In this document: piece by piece, positions 12,049-20,678 of the stretch
How positions within the stretch are numbered: position 1 is the first letter of the stretch
How the letters are laid out: each line of letters starts with the position of its first letter
Source of the DNA: Phenylobacterium sp.
Lineage (GTDB): Bacteria; Pseudomonadota; Alphaproteobacteria; Caulobacterales; Caulobacteraceae
Assembly: GCF_030693625.1 (NCBI RefSeq)
Contig: NZ_JAUYAF010000065.1
Location: 121,575 to 185,574 of the forward strand
Direction: 5' to 3'
DNA length: 64,000 nt
Position numbers and translations under genes: made by a program
The notes under the pieces: generated by a model
The model's database searches: none
What the model was told of the DNA's origin: nothing
What the model saw: the letters and a program-made list of their open reading frames with translations, nothing else

Positions 12049-12621
12049 TCATGGCGCGAGGGTGCGCCGAAGCACGTGTTGCAGGGCGCCCTGAATGGCC
12101 GCGCGGTCGCCGCCTCCCGCGACGGCGTCGGCCGCCTCGTGGATCACGGCGTACAGCAGGCGTCCCGTGGCGTCCGGATCGACCGGCCCGAAGGCTTCGG
12201 CCTCCTGGCCAGCGCGGATCACGGCGGCGAGCCGGTGGATGGCGTGGTCGGCCAGGGGCCGGCGCTCGGCGAAGTCGGAATGGAAGACGGCCTCACCCAC
12301 GCCGCGTCGGGAGAGGGTGAACTCGATGAAGGCCAGGGCCTGGGACTCCACGAGGCCAGGCCAGTCCACCGGGCCCTCGACCTCGGTGGGCAGGGGGTAG
12401 GCGGTGTCGAACTGGGAGACCAGCCGCTGCCGGATCGTCTCCAGCAGGTCGTCCCAGGTGGGGAAATAGAGGAAGAAGGTGCCCTTTGCGACGCCCGCCT
12501 CGCGGACCACGTCCTCCACCCGCGCCCGGCCACCATTGGCCTGCAGCAGGCGTTCGGCGGCCTCGACGATCTCGAGCTTCCGAGCCTCTGGATGAAGCCG
12601 CCGCCGCGGAGGTCTGCTCAT
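12049..12621 (-). CDS. TetR-family transcriptional regulator
   Basis: 190 residues. Residues about 12-60 are the TetR helix-turn-helix (KLEIVEAAERLLQ ... VEDVVREAGVAKGTFFLYFPT), with the FYxYF-like FFLYF turn. The C-terminal ligand-binding part is unassigned, as usual for the family. It probably represses its own operon with the VOC gene: a 34-bp concentric inverted repeat lies 15-48 bases upstream of the start. The inducing ligand is unknown. Confidence 0.9.
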   Translation of the reverse strand: MSRPPRRRLHPEARKLEIVEAAERLLQANGGRARVEDVVREAGVAKGTFFLYFPTWDDLLETIRQRLVSQFDTAYPLPTEVEGPVDWPGLVESQALAFIEFTLSRRGVGEAVFHSDFAERRPLADHAIHRLAAVIRAGQEAEAFGPVDPDATGRLLYAVIHEAADAVAGGGDRAAIQGALQHVLRRTLAP

Positions 12622-12635
12622 GGGGCCCTTCCTGA

Positions 12636-12669
12636 TGACCGACAGTCATTAACTAATGACCGCGGGTCA
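12636..12669. promoter_or_regulatory. Putative TetR operator, concentric palindrome
   Basis: Inner arms GTCATTA and TAATGAC flank a central AC (12645-12660). Outer arms TGACC (12636-12640) and GGTCA (12665-12669) share the same centre of symmetry. The site lies 15 bases upstream of the TetR start, in AT-richer DNA than the surroundings. Size and symmetry suit one or two TetR dimers. That it binds this regulator is inferred. Confidence 0.6.
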
Positions 12670-12718
12670 GTGTCAAGGGGCCGTTGCTTGCAACCCGCTC
12701 GCCTGACTGCACAGGGGC

Positions 12719-13090
12719 CTAGAGGTTCAGCGCGCAGCTTTCGCTGATGGTGGGACGCGAGACCACAATGCGGCACAGGCCGGGGAACGGGGCCTTCAGG
12801 CGCTCTGCGAAGTAGAGGCAGAGGTGTTCCAGGGTCGGGCGTTCGAGGCCGGGCTTCTCGTTGAGCAGGCCGTGGTCCAGCTCAGCGGCCACGGCGCGCA
12901 GGGCGCTGTCCAGGTCGGCGAGGTCGGCGACCCAGCCCACCGGCTCCTGCGGCTTGCCGCGCACGGTGGCCTCCACCTTGAAGGAATGACCGTGCAGGCG
13001 CGAATAGGGCCGGTGCTCGGGCCCATCTTCAAAATAGTGCGCCGCATCGAAGGTCGCGGCCTTGGTGATCTCGAAAATTGGAGCGGTCAT
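12719..13090 (-). CDS. queD: 6-carboxy-5,6,7,8-tetrahydropterin synthase
   Basis: 123 residues from an ATG at 13090 (MTAPIFEITK). The frame is open upstream but only as a shadow of queE. Zn ligands are present: His in FDAAHYF and the HGHSF pair. The catalytic Cys position typical of some members is not obvious at the N-terminus, and the C-terminal CRIVVSRPTISESC supplies the substrate Glu. QueD converts 7,8-dihydroneopterin triphosphate to CPH4, the second step of 7-deazaguanine (queuosine precursor) synthesis. Third gene of queC-queE-queD, 35 bases after queE. Confidence 0.93.
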   Translation of the reverse strand: MTAPIFEITKAATFDAAHYFEDGPEHRPYSRLHGHSFKVEATVRGKPQEPVGWVADLADLDSALRAVAAELDHGLLNEKPGLERPTLEHLCLYFAERLKAPFPGLCRIVVSRPTISESCALNL

Positions 13091-13125
13091 CAGCTGTCTT
13101 TGGCGTCGCTGAGCGCAGTCGCGGC

Positions 13126-13758
13126 TCAGGGAATGCCGAGATATTTGTGGGTTTGGACGCTTAAACGCCACTGGGGGTGGGCGAGGCAATAGGCGATCGC
13201 CGCCTGGGTGTTTTCCAGGCGCGCCGGACCGTCCATCGGCTGCAACAGGAACCGCTCGAAATCCCACGATGCGAAGGTGGCCGGATCGACATTGGCCTGC
13301 GGGAAGACCAGTTTCAATTCCTGCCCCGTGCGCTGCACGACCGGCGCATGGGCCTTGGGGCTGACGCAGATCCAGTCCACGCCGCTGGGGGCGGCCAGGG
13401 TGCCGTTGGTCTCCAGCGCGATGGTGAAGCCCCGCCCATGCAGGGCGTCGATCAGGGGCGGGTCCAGCTGCAGCAGGGGCTCGCCGCCGGTGCAGACCAC
13501 CAGGCGGTTGTCCGGACCGCCCGTCCACCGGGCCGCAACCGCGTCGGCCAGGGCCTCGGGGGTCGTGAAGCGTCCGCCCCCCTCCCCGTCCATACCCACG
13601 AAGTCGGTGTCGCAAAAGGTGCAGACGGCGGTGGCGCGGTCCTGTTCCCGGCCGCTCCAGAGGTTGCAGCCGGCGAACCGGCAGAAGACGGCTGGGCGGC
13701 CCGCCTGCCCTCCCTCCCCCTGCAGGGTCAGGAAGATCTCCTTGACCGAATAGGTCAC
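13126..13758 (-). CDS. queE: 7-carboxy-7-deazaguanine synthase (radical SAM)
   Basis: 210 residues from the GTG at 13758, which overlaps the queC stop as GTGA; the longer upstream frame would run into queC. The cluster motif is CX14CX2C (Cys after FAG, then CTFC), the variant radical-SAM spacing described for Burkholderia-type QueE, followed by DTDF. CTGGEP and TNGTLA complete the SAM and substrate sites. It rearranges CPH4 to 7-carboxy-7-deazaguanine. Translational coupling to queC is expected. Confidence 0.94.
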   Translation of the reverse strand: MTYSVKEIFLTLQGEGGQAGRPAVFCRFAGCNLWSGREQDRATAVCTFCDTDFVGMDGEGGGRFTTPEALADAVAARWTGGPDNRLVVCTGGEPLLQLDPPLIDALHGRGFTIALETNGTLAAPSGVDWICVSPKAHAPVVQRTGQELKLVFPQANVDPATFASWDFERFLLQPMDGPARLENTQAAIAYCLAHPQWRLSVQTHKYLGIP

Positions 13759-14477
13759 TGGACGAGTTCCGGCCGGCCGGCGGCCACCCATTCGTTCCAG
13801 CCCCGCACCCGCAGGTCGCAGGCCGGGCAGTCGCCGCATCCGTGGCCCCAGGCGTGCAACTCGCCGCGTTCGCCGCGGTAGCAGGTGTGGCTGTCGGCGA
13901 CGATCAGCTCGACGAGAGCCTCGCCGCCCAGGGTCTTGGAGAGCGCCCAGGTCTGGGCTTTTGTGAGCTTCATCAGCGGAGTTTCGATGACGAAATCCTG
14001 GGCCATGCCCATGTTCAGCGCCGTCTGCAGGGCGTCCAGGGTGTCACGGCGACAGTCGGGATAGCCCGAGAAGTCGGTCTCGCACATGCCGCCCACCAGG
14101 AAGCGGGCCTTGCGCCGATCGGCCAGCGCGGCGGCATAGGTCAGGAACACCAGGTTGCGCCCGGGCACGAAGGTGTTGGGCAGGCCCTTCTCCGTCACCT
14201 CGAAGGCGCGCTCGGTGGTCATGGCCGTCTCGCCCACCGCGCCAAAGCCGGTCAGATCGATGACGTGGTCGTCCGCCAGCTTGCCGGCCCACTGGGGGAA
14301 GCGTTGCAGGAACCCGGCGCGCACCACCTGGCGCTGGGCCATCTCCACGGCGTGACGTTGGCCGTAGTCGAAGCCGACGGTCTCGACATGGTCGTGGCGC
14401 TCCAGGGCCCAGGCGAGGCAGACGCTGGAGTCCTGGCCGCCGGAAAACAGCACGAGGGCGCGGGTGGGTTGGCTCAT
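13755..14477 (-). CDS. queC: 7-cyano-7-deazaguanine synthase
   Basis: 240 residues if started at the ATG at 14477 ([18 protein letters not shown]), which puts the SGGQDS PP-loop close to the N-terminus as in the family. An ATG at 14504 would add nine residues. The zinc site [10 protein letters not shown] is near the C-terminus. The enzyme turns 7-carboxy-7-deazaguanine plus ammonia and two ATP into preQ0. First gene of queC-queE-queD. I looked for a preQ1 riboswitch upstream and saw no convincing one. Confidence 0.95.
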   Translation of the reverse strand: MSQPTRALVLFSGGQDSSVCLAWALERHDHVETVGFDYGQRHAVEMAQRQVVRAGFLQRFPQWAGKLADDHVIDLTGFGAVGETAMTTERAFEVTEKGLPNTFVPGRNLVFLTYAAALADRRKARFLVGGMCETDFSGYPDCRRDTLDALQTALNMGMAQDFVIETPLMKLTKAQTWALSKTLGGEALVELIVADSHTCYRGERGELHAWGHGCGDCPACDLRVRGWNEWVAAGRPELVQ

Positions 14478-14857
14478 CGGCTCCATATGCGTCAGAGGCG
14501 GCAAAATCGAAAGGCCGGCGCGACCGTGGGCCGCGCCGCGGGGCGCGCCCCGGCGCCGGCCCGAGGGACCGGTTCATCGTACGAGCGGTCAAAAATTCGC
14601 CCATCCCTTGAGAAATCAGGCCTTCATGCCGCTACGGAAGGTTCAAAGACCCTTGGTATTTGCGCCACATCGCCGCCAAAAAACGACCGACTGAACGCTG
14701 TTCACCTATCGCTGAGCGTTGACAGACTCTTTGTCGCGGCGTGACCGTCACCTCTGCTGGGACAGCCGCCGCGGGTTCCAGGCCAAGATCTTTGCGTGGC
14801 GAATGCTGACAGACCGGACCGGCGTAGAGAGTCCGGCTGTCATGGGAGGATAATTGA
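14478..14857. other. Divergent intergenic region between queC and the first TonB receptor
   Basis: 380 bases with no credible gene. Next to queC there is a very GC-rich self-complementary stretch centred on GGGCGCGCCC (14540-14549). The half next to the receptor is less GC-rich and ends in a strong Shine-Dalgarno GGGAGGA about ten bases before the receptor ATG. Promoters for both directions must lie here, but I could not place -35/-10 boxes with confidence. Confidence 0.5.
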
Positions 14858-17566
14858 ATGTCCAAAACTCTGCACCTGCGGAGCCTGCTGGTTGCTGGCG
14901 CATCCGTGGCGGCCTTTACAGCAATGGCCTCGCCAGCGTTCGCCCAAGCCACAACGACCATTGAAGAGCTGGTGGTCACCGCTGAGAAGCGGGAGCAAAG
15001 CCTGCAGGACGTCCCCATCGCGATCTCGGCCTTCACCAGCCAGCAGCGCGACAAGGTCGGCATCAGCACGGTGCAGGACCTGACCAATTTCACCCCAGGC
15101 TTTGTCTACCAATCTGCAAACGACCGCGCGAGCATGCGAGGCATAGGCCGCCTCACCAACGTCCACTCGGTCGACGGCGCTGTGTCGATCTACATTGACG
15201 GCCTGTTCACAACCTCGACAGTGCTGGCTGGCGGCCCGCCTTTGGATGTGGATCGGGTCGAGATTTTGCGGGGCCCTCAGGGCACGCTCTACGGCCGCAA
15301 CGCGATCGGCGGCACCGTCAACGTCATCTCCGTGCGGCCGACTGAGGACTTCTACGCGGAGGTACGGGGAATTGCGGAGAATTATGAATTTACAAACTTC
15401 CAGGCTGCGATTTCGGGTCCAATTGCGGACGGCCTGAGGTATCGGGTTTCAGGCTACAAGCTCGACCAGCGGGAAGGCTACTACGAAAACGTCAATGGCG
15501 GCCCTTCCGAAGGCAGCAAACGTGACGAGTATCAATACCAACTCCAATTGGAAGCCGACCTCGGCGAGAACGCTGAACTCTGGGCCTCCTACAAGACCCT
15601 GGCCTGGCACAACCGGGGCGGCCCCGGCGCCCGTGCCGGCTTCCTCAATGGGCCCAACGAGTCAGGTCTCCTCGATCCGAATTTCCCGATCGTCTACAAT
15701 TCGGCATTTGGCTATACGAACGGGATCGTGCCGGGCAGCCTTGTGCAGTTCAACGGCGGCACAAACACCACCAATCCAGCGCTGACTGACTCTCACAAGT
15801 TCAACACAAACATCACTCAACGCGTCCGCTTAAGCGATGTGAACTCATTCACGACGCAGTTCGTCTACCATGCGCCGAGTTTCGACATTAAGTATGTGGG
15901 CGGCATTCAGGAGTACAAATACGATCTTTACGGCGACACAGACGCCACCAACGTCCAGTCCTACCAAATCCCGCTCTCGCCCGGGTCTCTTTGCGGCAAC
16001 GTCGGCGCCTTGTTCGCCGCCGGCCTCTCGACGGTCAACTGCGGGCCGCTGACCGTCAACGCCAACAATGGCTATCACTACTTTGAATATCCTAAGTGGT
16101 ATAGCAACGAGATCAATATCTCCTCGACGACGGACGGACCCGTTCAGTGGATTGTGGGAGCGTTCGACTATCAGGAAAAATACACCGGCACAGGAAGCAC
16201 CGCCGACTTCTACCTTGTCGGGCCCAGCAACCTGAGAACGCCAGTGCTCGGCGCAGCGCAAAATCCGGACCAGTTCTGGTCGACCGGCACCTACGCCCTC
16301 ACCACGCAGAGCCGGGCGCTTTTTGGGCAGGTTGACTGGGACGTCACCGACACCGTGAAGCTCACGGTGGGCCTCCGGTACACCAAGGACAAGAAGTTCG
16401 GGACTGAGAACCGCCGCATCGTTTGCAACTCTGATGCTTGCTATCCAGGCCTCTATCCGGCCCTCGGACTTAGCGGTTTTGGCCCAGGAACGGCGGCGAA
16501 CTACGGCAGCCTGCTGGGCAACATCAACGCTCTGCCTGCGGTCGGCGCGGCCTTGGGCCTCGGCGGCGCCCTGAACGGCCTCGCCGGTCTGGGCAACGGC
16601 GCCTTTGACCTGACCGACACCCTTGCGCCAAAGAGCACCTCGGGACTCATCAAGGGCGTCACCAGTCCTTCGGTCTGCACGGCCGGGGTCTGTCGCCAGT
16701 ACACCATCAGCAGCGCGACGGGCATCGCCAGCCGTGAGCTGAGCGACACCTCTGACGCCACGACCGGGACTGCTGGGTTGCAGTGGCAACCGGACGACGA
16801 CACGATGGCCTATGCTCGCTACAGCCGAGGCTATAAGGCGTTCGGCTTCTCCGCCGGTGGTTTCCTTGCTGTGCCCAAGGCCGATGCCGAGTTCGCAAAT
16901 GCCTACGAGATTGGGGTCAAGAAGAATTTCCCGACTCTCCAACTGAACGCCGCCTTGTTCTACATTGATTATCGAGACCTTCAGGCGCCGGTCACGATCA
17001 GGGTAGGCCCAACTAACGTCGGCCAGTTCGTGAACATTGCTAAGTCGCGTTCCAGCGGGCTGGAGTTGAGTGCGATTTGGCAGCCAGCGCCGCCAATTCG
17101 GTTGACCTTGGATTACGGCTACAACCCTACCAAAATCCTGGAGAGCGTATCGCTCGTCGACGTCAACGATAACGTCACCACGACGGCAGTCAGTGTTAAA
17201 GGAAACAAGCTCCCGCAAGCGCCCGAGCATAAGGTCGCGTTGAACGGCGCCTATACGTTCGACATGGACGCTGGCGCCCTCACTCTAGGGGCGACCTACC
17301 TTTACCGCAGCGAGTCCTACGCCAATGTCTTCACGCGCAGCTACAACATGGCGCCTTCTTGGGACCAGGTAGACCTCCGCGCGTTCTGGCAGCCGTCCGG
17401 CGGCAAGTACACCGTCATCGCTTATGTCAAGAACGTCTTTGATACTGAAGGCTACGCGGCGGCGGTCGCCGGGTCCCAGCGCAACCCCCCGGCCACCGGG
17501 GCCGCCCAGAACCTGGAACTAACGCCGCCTCGGCTCTTCGGCATGGAGCTTCAATACCGCTTCTAA
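14858..17566 (+). CDS. TonB-dependent outer-membrane receptor
   Basis: 902 residues with a signal peptide ending ASPAFAQA. A TonB-box-like IEELVVTAEKR follows, then the plug (SLQDVPIAISAF ... LRGPQGTLYGRNAIGGTVNV) and a large beta barrel closing on the aromatic C-terminus (LFGMELQYRF). It imports a ligand across the outer membrane with TonB energy; the substrate is not evident, and no regulator or periplasmic binding protein is adjacent. Codon use and GC are visibly lower than in the second receptor and the neighbours (many AAC/AAT, TTG and CTT choices), suggesting separate acquisition. A clear terminator follows. Start chosen for its SD and signal peptide. Confidence 0.93.
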   Translation: MSKTLHLRSLLVAGASVAAFTAMASPAFAQATTTIEELVVTAEKREQSLQDVPIAISAFTSQQRDKVGISTVQDLTNFTPGFVYQSANDRASMRGIGRLTNVHSVDGAVSIYIDGLFTTSTVLAGGPPLDVDRVEILRGPQGTLYGRNAIGGTVNVISVRPTEDFYAEVRGIAENYEFTNFQAAISGPIADGLRYRVSGYKLDQREGYYENVNGGPSEGSKRDEYQYQLQLEADLGENAELWASYKTLAWHNRGGPGARAGFLNGPNESGLLDPNFPIVYNSAFGYTNGIVPGSLVQFNGGTNTTNPALTDSHKFNTNITQRVRLSDVNSFTTQFVYHAPSFDIKYVGGIQEYKYDLYGDTDATNVQSYQIPLSPGSLCGNVGALFAAGLSTVNCGPLTVNANNGYHYFEYPKWYSNEINISSTTDGPVQWIVGAFDYQEKYTGTGSTADFYLVGPSNLRTPVLGAAQNPDQFWSTGTYALTTQSRALFGQVDWDVTDTVKLTVGLRYTKDKKFGTENRRIVCNSDACYPGLYPALGLSGFGPGTAANYGSLLGNINALPAVGAALGLGGALNGLAGLGNGAFDLTDTLAPKSTSGLIKGVTSPSVCTAGVCRQYTISSATGIASRELSDTSDATTGTAGLQWQPDDDTMAYARYSRGYKAFGFSAGGFLAVPKADAEFANAYEIGVKKNFPTLQLNAALFYIDYRDLQAPVTIRVGPTNVGQFVNIAKSRSSGLELSAIWQPAPPIRLTLDYGYNPTKILESVSLVDVNDNVTTTAVSVKGNKLPQAPEHKVALNGAYTFDMDAGALTLGATYLYRSESYANVFTRSYNMAPSWDQVDLRAFWQPSGGKYTVIAYVKNVFDTEGYAAAVAGSQRNPPATGAAQNLELTPPRLFGMELQYRF

Positions 17567-17586
17567 ACGAACTCTATGAACTGAAG

Positions 17587-17615
17587 GGGCGGCGGGGAAA
17601 CCTGCCGCCCTTTTT
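17587..17615 (+). terminator. Rho-independent terminator after TonB receptor 1
   Basis: Stem GGGCGGC (17587-17593) pairs with GCCGCCC (17604-17610), followed directly by five T. It lies 20 bases after the receptor stop. Confidence 0.85.
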
Positions 17616-17964
17616 CTTGGCCGCAGTGCGGAAACGCCCCGGTGCACGCAGGCTGCACGCCAATTTCGAGGCTCGGTATGACCCGCGGACGCGGCCACCT
17701 CCCGGATTGGTCAAGCTTTCTCAGGAATTAACAGGGCAACCAAAGAACACGGGTCAGTTTTGTACCGCGCGTTTGAAACTGCGGTACTTCGGCCACAGCG
17801 ACACGAAAGCGTCGCCAAAAGCCCGCGCCTTTCGGCGCCGCACATTGACGGAGGCGCGCGCGCGACCGAGGTATCGCGCGCTTCGGCGCCTCCCCGCGCC
17901 CAGGCTTCATCAGATTCGTACATGCAGGCGGACGCGGGCGAAGCCCCGCCGCCCGGGAGGATAC
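17616..17964. other. Leader/promoter region of the second TonB receptor
   Basis: 349 bases. An open frame runs through it in phase with the receptor, but it has no SD and would precede the signal peptide, so I treat it as non-coding. The region holds repeated gcgcgc/ggcgcc tracts and ends in GGGAGGA (17955-17961), the ribosome binding site that fixes the ATG at 17965. Confidence 0.5.
17955..17961 (+). promoter_or_regulatory. Shine-Dalgarno that fixes the start of TonB receptor 2
   Basis: GGGAGGA ends four bases before the ATG at 17965 and precedes a signal peptide. It shows that the upstream open frame is not coding. Confidence 0.75.
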
Positions 17965-20466
17965 ATGTCTTCAGTCAACCGTTTCCGGCTGCGCACCGCT
18001 CTGGCGCTCGGGGTCTCGACCCTGACCCTGGCGGCGATCGCCGCCCCCGCCCTCGCCCAGGACGCCGCCGCCAACGACTTCACCATCGATGAGCTGGTGA
18101 TCACCGCCGAGAAGCGCGAGCAGGCCCTGCAGGACGTTCCGGTCGCGGTGTCGGCCTACACCTCCAATCAGCGCGACGTCATCGGGATGAACAACATCCA
18201 GGACTTCGTGAACTTCACGCCGGGCATGAACTATTCCGGCACCGACCGGGTGTCGCTGCGCGGCGCCGGCCGTAACACCTTCTACGTCGGCAACGATCCG
18301 GGCGTCGCCGCCTACACCGACGGCTTCTATTCCGCCTCCTCGTCGGAACTGTTCAAGTCGCCGCTGTTCGTCGAGCGCACGGAAATCCTGCGCGGCCCCC
18401 AGGGCACCCTCTACGGCCGCAACGCCATGGGCGGCGCCATCAACACCATCTCCAGGCGCCCGGCCGACGAGTTCGGCGGCGAAGTCCGCCTCGCGGTGGG
18501 CAGCTACGAGCGCACCAAGATCGAAGGCCTGGTCTCGATCCCGGTGGCCGAGCACCTGCGCTTCTCCATCGGCGGCAGCCAGGACTGGCAGCGCGACGGC
18601 TTCATCAAGAACATCGGCCCGTCCAATGACGGCGGGACCATCAAGCGCACCTATTTCGAAATCCAGGCCGAGGCCGAGCTGGGCGACAACACCAACGCCT
18701 GGCTGCGCTACTCGCGCTCGAACTGGGACGACACCACCGGCGTGGGCGACCGCCTCTCCAACCTGGTGACGCCTTACGACACCACCCGCGTGTTCCAGCC
18801 TATCGGCGGCCTGCTGCCCAACCCGCAGTTCGGCTACGGCGTGGCCAATCCGGGCGTCACCGACCCCTACAAGCAGAACACCAACCGCGACGGCTACGGC
18901 TATCTGCGCGGCAACCACGTGCTGACCACCCAGGTGACCTATGACCTGGGATGGGCCGACCTGAAGTACATCGGCGGTTTCCAGCAGTACAACTACCAGA
19001 CCGGCGGCGACTATGACGCCACCAGCCGGACGGGCACCATCGCGATCCCCGGCATGGCGGTTCCGTTCTTCCCGGACCTGACCACCGACTTCAACGAGAA
19101 CAAGCGCTACTTCTCGAACGAGGTGAACCTCACCTCCAACAGCGACGGCCAGCTCTCCTGGATCCTCGGCCTGTATCAGTACAAGGAAGAGTACAAGCAG
19201 CGGATCCAGCTCGGCTCGCCGCAGCAGTCGCAGCTGGCCACCCCGCTGACCCTGGCCGGCACGCCCGCCGCCCCGAACCCGCTGCGCAACTTCGTCGACC
19301 AGAACGCCACCCTGGAATCCAAGGCCTGGGCGGTGTTCGGCCAATCGACCTACAAGTTCAACGACGCCTGGGCGATCACCGGCGGCCTGCGCTACACGGT
19401 CGACGACAAGGACGGGTTTGAGACCCAGCGCCTGATCATCCAGTCGCCCTCGATCTTCAGCGGCGCCGCGGCCTTCGACGTCTCCAGCGACATGGACCCG
19501 CTGACCCCCGGCGTGCAGAACTTCCGCAGCCTGTCCGACAGCTGGAGCGCCGTCACCGGCACCCTGAACCTGGACTGGACCCCGGACCAGGACACCCTGG
19601 CCTACGCCAAGTACAGCCGTGGCTACAAGTCGGGCGGCTTCCTGCTGGGCACGCTCGCTCCGCAGCCGAAGGCCGACGAAGAGTCCGTCAACGCCTACGA
19701 AATCGGCCTGAAGAAGACCTTCAACGGCCGCTTCATCCTGAACTCGTCAGTCTTCTACAACGATTTCAAGGACCTGCAGCTCAACCTGTCGCAGCTCAAC
19801 GCGACCGGCACGGCGGCGGCCTCGAACTTCGTGAACGTCGACGCCAAGGCCTGGGGCGTCGAGCTGGAAGCCCAATGGCGCCCGATCGAGCCGCTGCAGA
19901 TGATGGCCTCCTACGGCTATCTGAACACCGAGATCACCCGCGGTTGCTGCTTCTATGACCCTGCCGATCCCTCGGCCCTGCTGCCGGGCGCCCAGCCCCG
20001 CGGCGGCTCGGCCACCACCAATGGCGTCCTGCTGGTCTTCCAGGACCTGAAGGGCAGCCAGCTCTTCCAGTCGCCGGAAAACAAGTTCGCGTTCAACGCC
20101 AACTACACCTTCGACTTCGCCCCGGGGGTGCTGATCCTGTCGGGCACCTACACCTGGACCGACTCCACGATCTACCAGCCCTTCAACGACCCGGCGTTCG
20201 AGGTTCCGGCCTACGGCACCGGCGACCTGCGGGCGCTGTGGAAGGACGCCGACGACAAGTACACGCTCATCGCCTCGGTGAAGAACGTGACCGACGAGCA
20301 GGGCTTCACCTCGACGGGCTCCACCAACCCGACGGCGGTGTTCGGCAATCCGAACCCCGGCCTTGTGGTGGGCGGCACGCCGTACCTGCGCCAAACCGGC
20401 GTCTCGATCTCGCGCGGCCTGATCGCGCCGCGCACCTACAGCCTGGAACTGCAATACAAGTTCTAG
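17965..20466 (+). CDS. TonB-dependent outer-membrane receptor
   Basis: 833 residues from the ATG at 17965, placed four bases after a GGGAGGA ribosome binding site; the frame is open further upstream but without an SD. The signal peptide ends at APALAQD. TonB-box-like IDELVITAEKR, plug motif LRGPQGTLYGRNAMGGAINT and C-terminal YSLELQYKF are all present. It is clearly related to the receptor just upstream but uses the host's high-GC codons, and it is followed by its own terminator. The substrate is unknown; this subfamily in Caulobacterales is large and few members are characterised. Confidence 0.94.
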   Translation: MSSVNRFRLRTALALGVSTLTLAAIAAPALAQDAAANDFTIDELVITAEKREQALQDVPVAVSAYTSNQRDVIGMNNIQDFVNFTPGMNYSGTDRVSLRGAGRNTFYVGNDPGVAAYTDGFYSASSSELFKSPLFVERTEILRGPQGTLYGRNAMGGAINTISRRPADEFGGEVRLAVGSYERTKIEGLVSIPVAEHLRFSIGGSQDWQRDGFIKNIGPSNDGGTIKRTYFEIQAEAELGDNTNAWLRYSRSNWDDTTGVGDRLSNLVTPYDTTRVFQPIGGLLPNPQFGYGVANPGVTDPYKQNTNRDGYGYLRGNHVLTTQVTYDLGWADLKYIGGFQQYNYQTGGDYDATSRTGTIAIPGMAVPFFPDLTTDFNENKRYFSNEVNLTSNSDGQLSWILGLYQYKEEYKQRIQLGSPQQSQLATPLTLAGTPAAPNPLRNFVDQNATLESKAWAVFGQSTYKFNDAWAITGGLRYTVDDKDGFETQRLIIQSPSIFSGAAAFDVSSDMDPLTPGVQNFRSLSDSWSAVTGTLNLDWTPDQDTLAYAKYSRGYKSGGFLLGTLAPQPKADEESVNAYEIGLKKTFNGRFILNSSVFYNDFKDLQLNLSQLNATGTAAASNFVNVDAKAWGVELEAQWRPIEPLQMMASYGYLNTEITRGCCFYDPADPSALLPGAQPRGGSATTNGVLLVFQDLKGSQLFQSPENKFAFNANYTFDFAPGVLILSGTYTWTDSTIYQPFNDPAFEVPAYGTGDLRALWKDADDKYTLIASVKNVTDEQGFTSTGSTNPTAVFGNPNPGLVVGGTPYLRQTGVSISRGLIAPRTYSLELQYKF

Positions 20467-20519
20467 GATCTGGATGACGGCCCGGCTCCAAGGAGCCGGA
20501 TTTTCTCCAGGAAATTCAT

Positions 20520-20548
20520 GGGCGGCGGAGCAATCCGCCGCCCTTTTT
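20520..20548 (+). terminator. Rho-independent terminator after TonB receptor 2
   Basis: Ten-base-pair stem GGGCGGCGGA (20520-20529) with TCCGCCGCCC (20534-20543), GCAA tetraloop, then five T. A smaller CCGGCTCC/GGAGCCGG hairpin lies just upstream (20481-20499). Confidence 0.92.
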
Positions 20549-20678
20549 CTGCGCCTGCGTCAGGAATTTTCAGCGCGTACGACCTATTGCAGCGCGCACA
20601 ACTCTCGGTCTCTGACCTTAACGTCTCTGCAAGCGCTTACGCGCATTCTGGGCATAGTTCCCCACGCGTCGGCTGTTC

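Noticed and set aside
14478-14857. preQ1 riboswitch before queC
   Set aside because: No compact hairpin followed by an A-rich pseudoknot partner could be drawn; only a GC-rich palindrome is present.
17617-17964. N-terminal extension of the second TonB receptor
   Set aside because: No SD, no signal peptide before it, and the strong SD at 17955-17961 fits the ATG at 17965.
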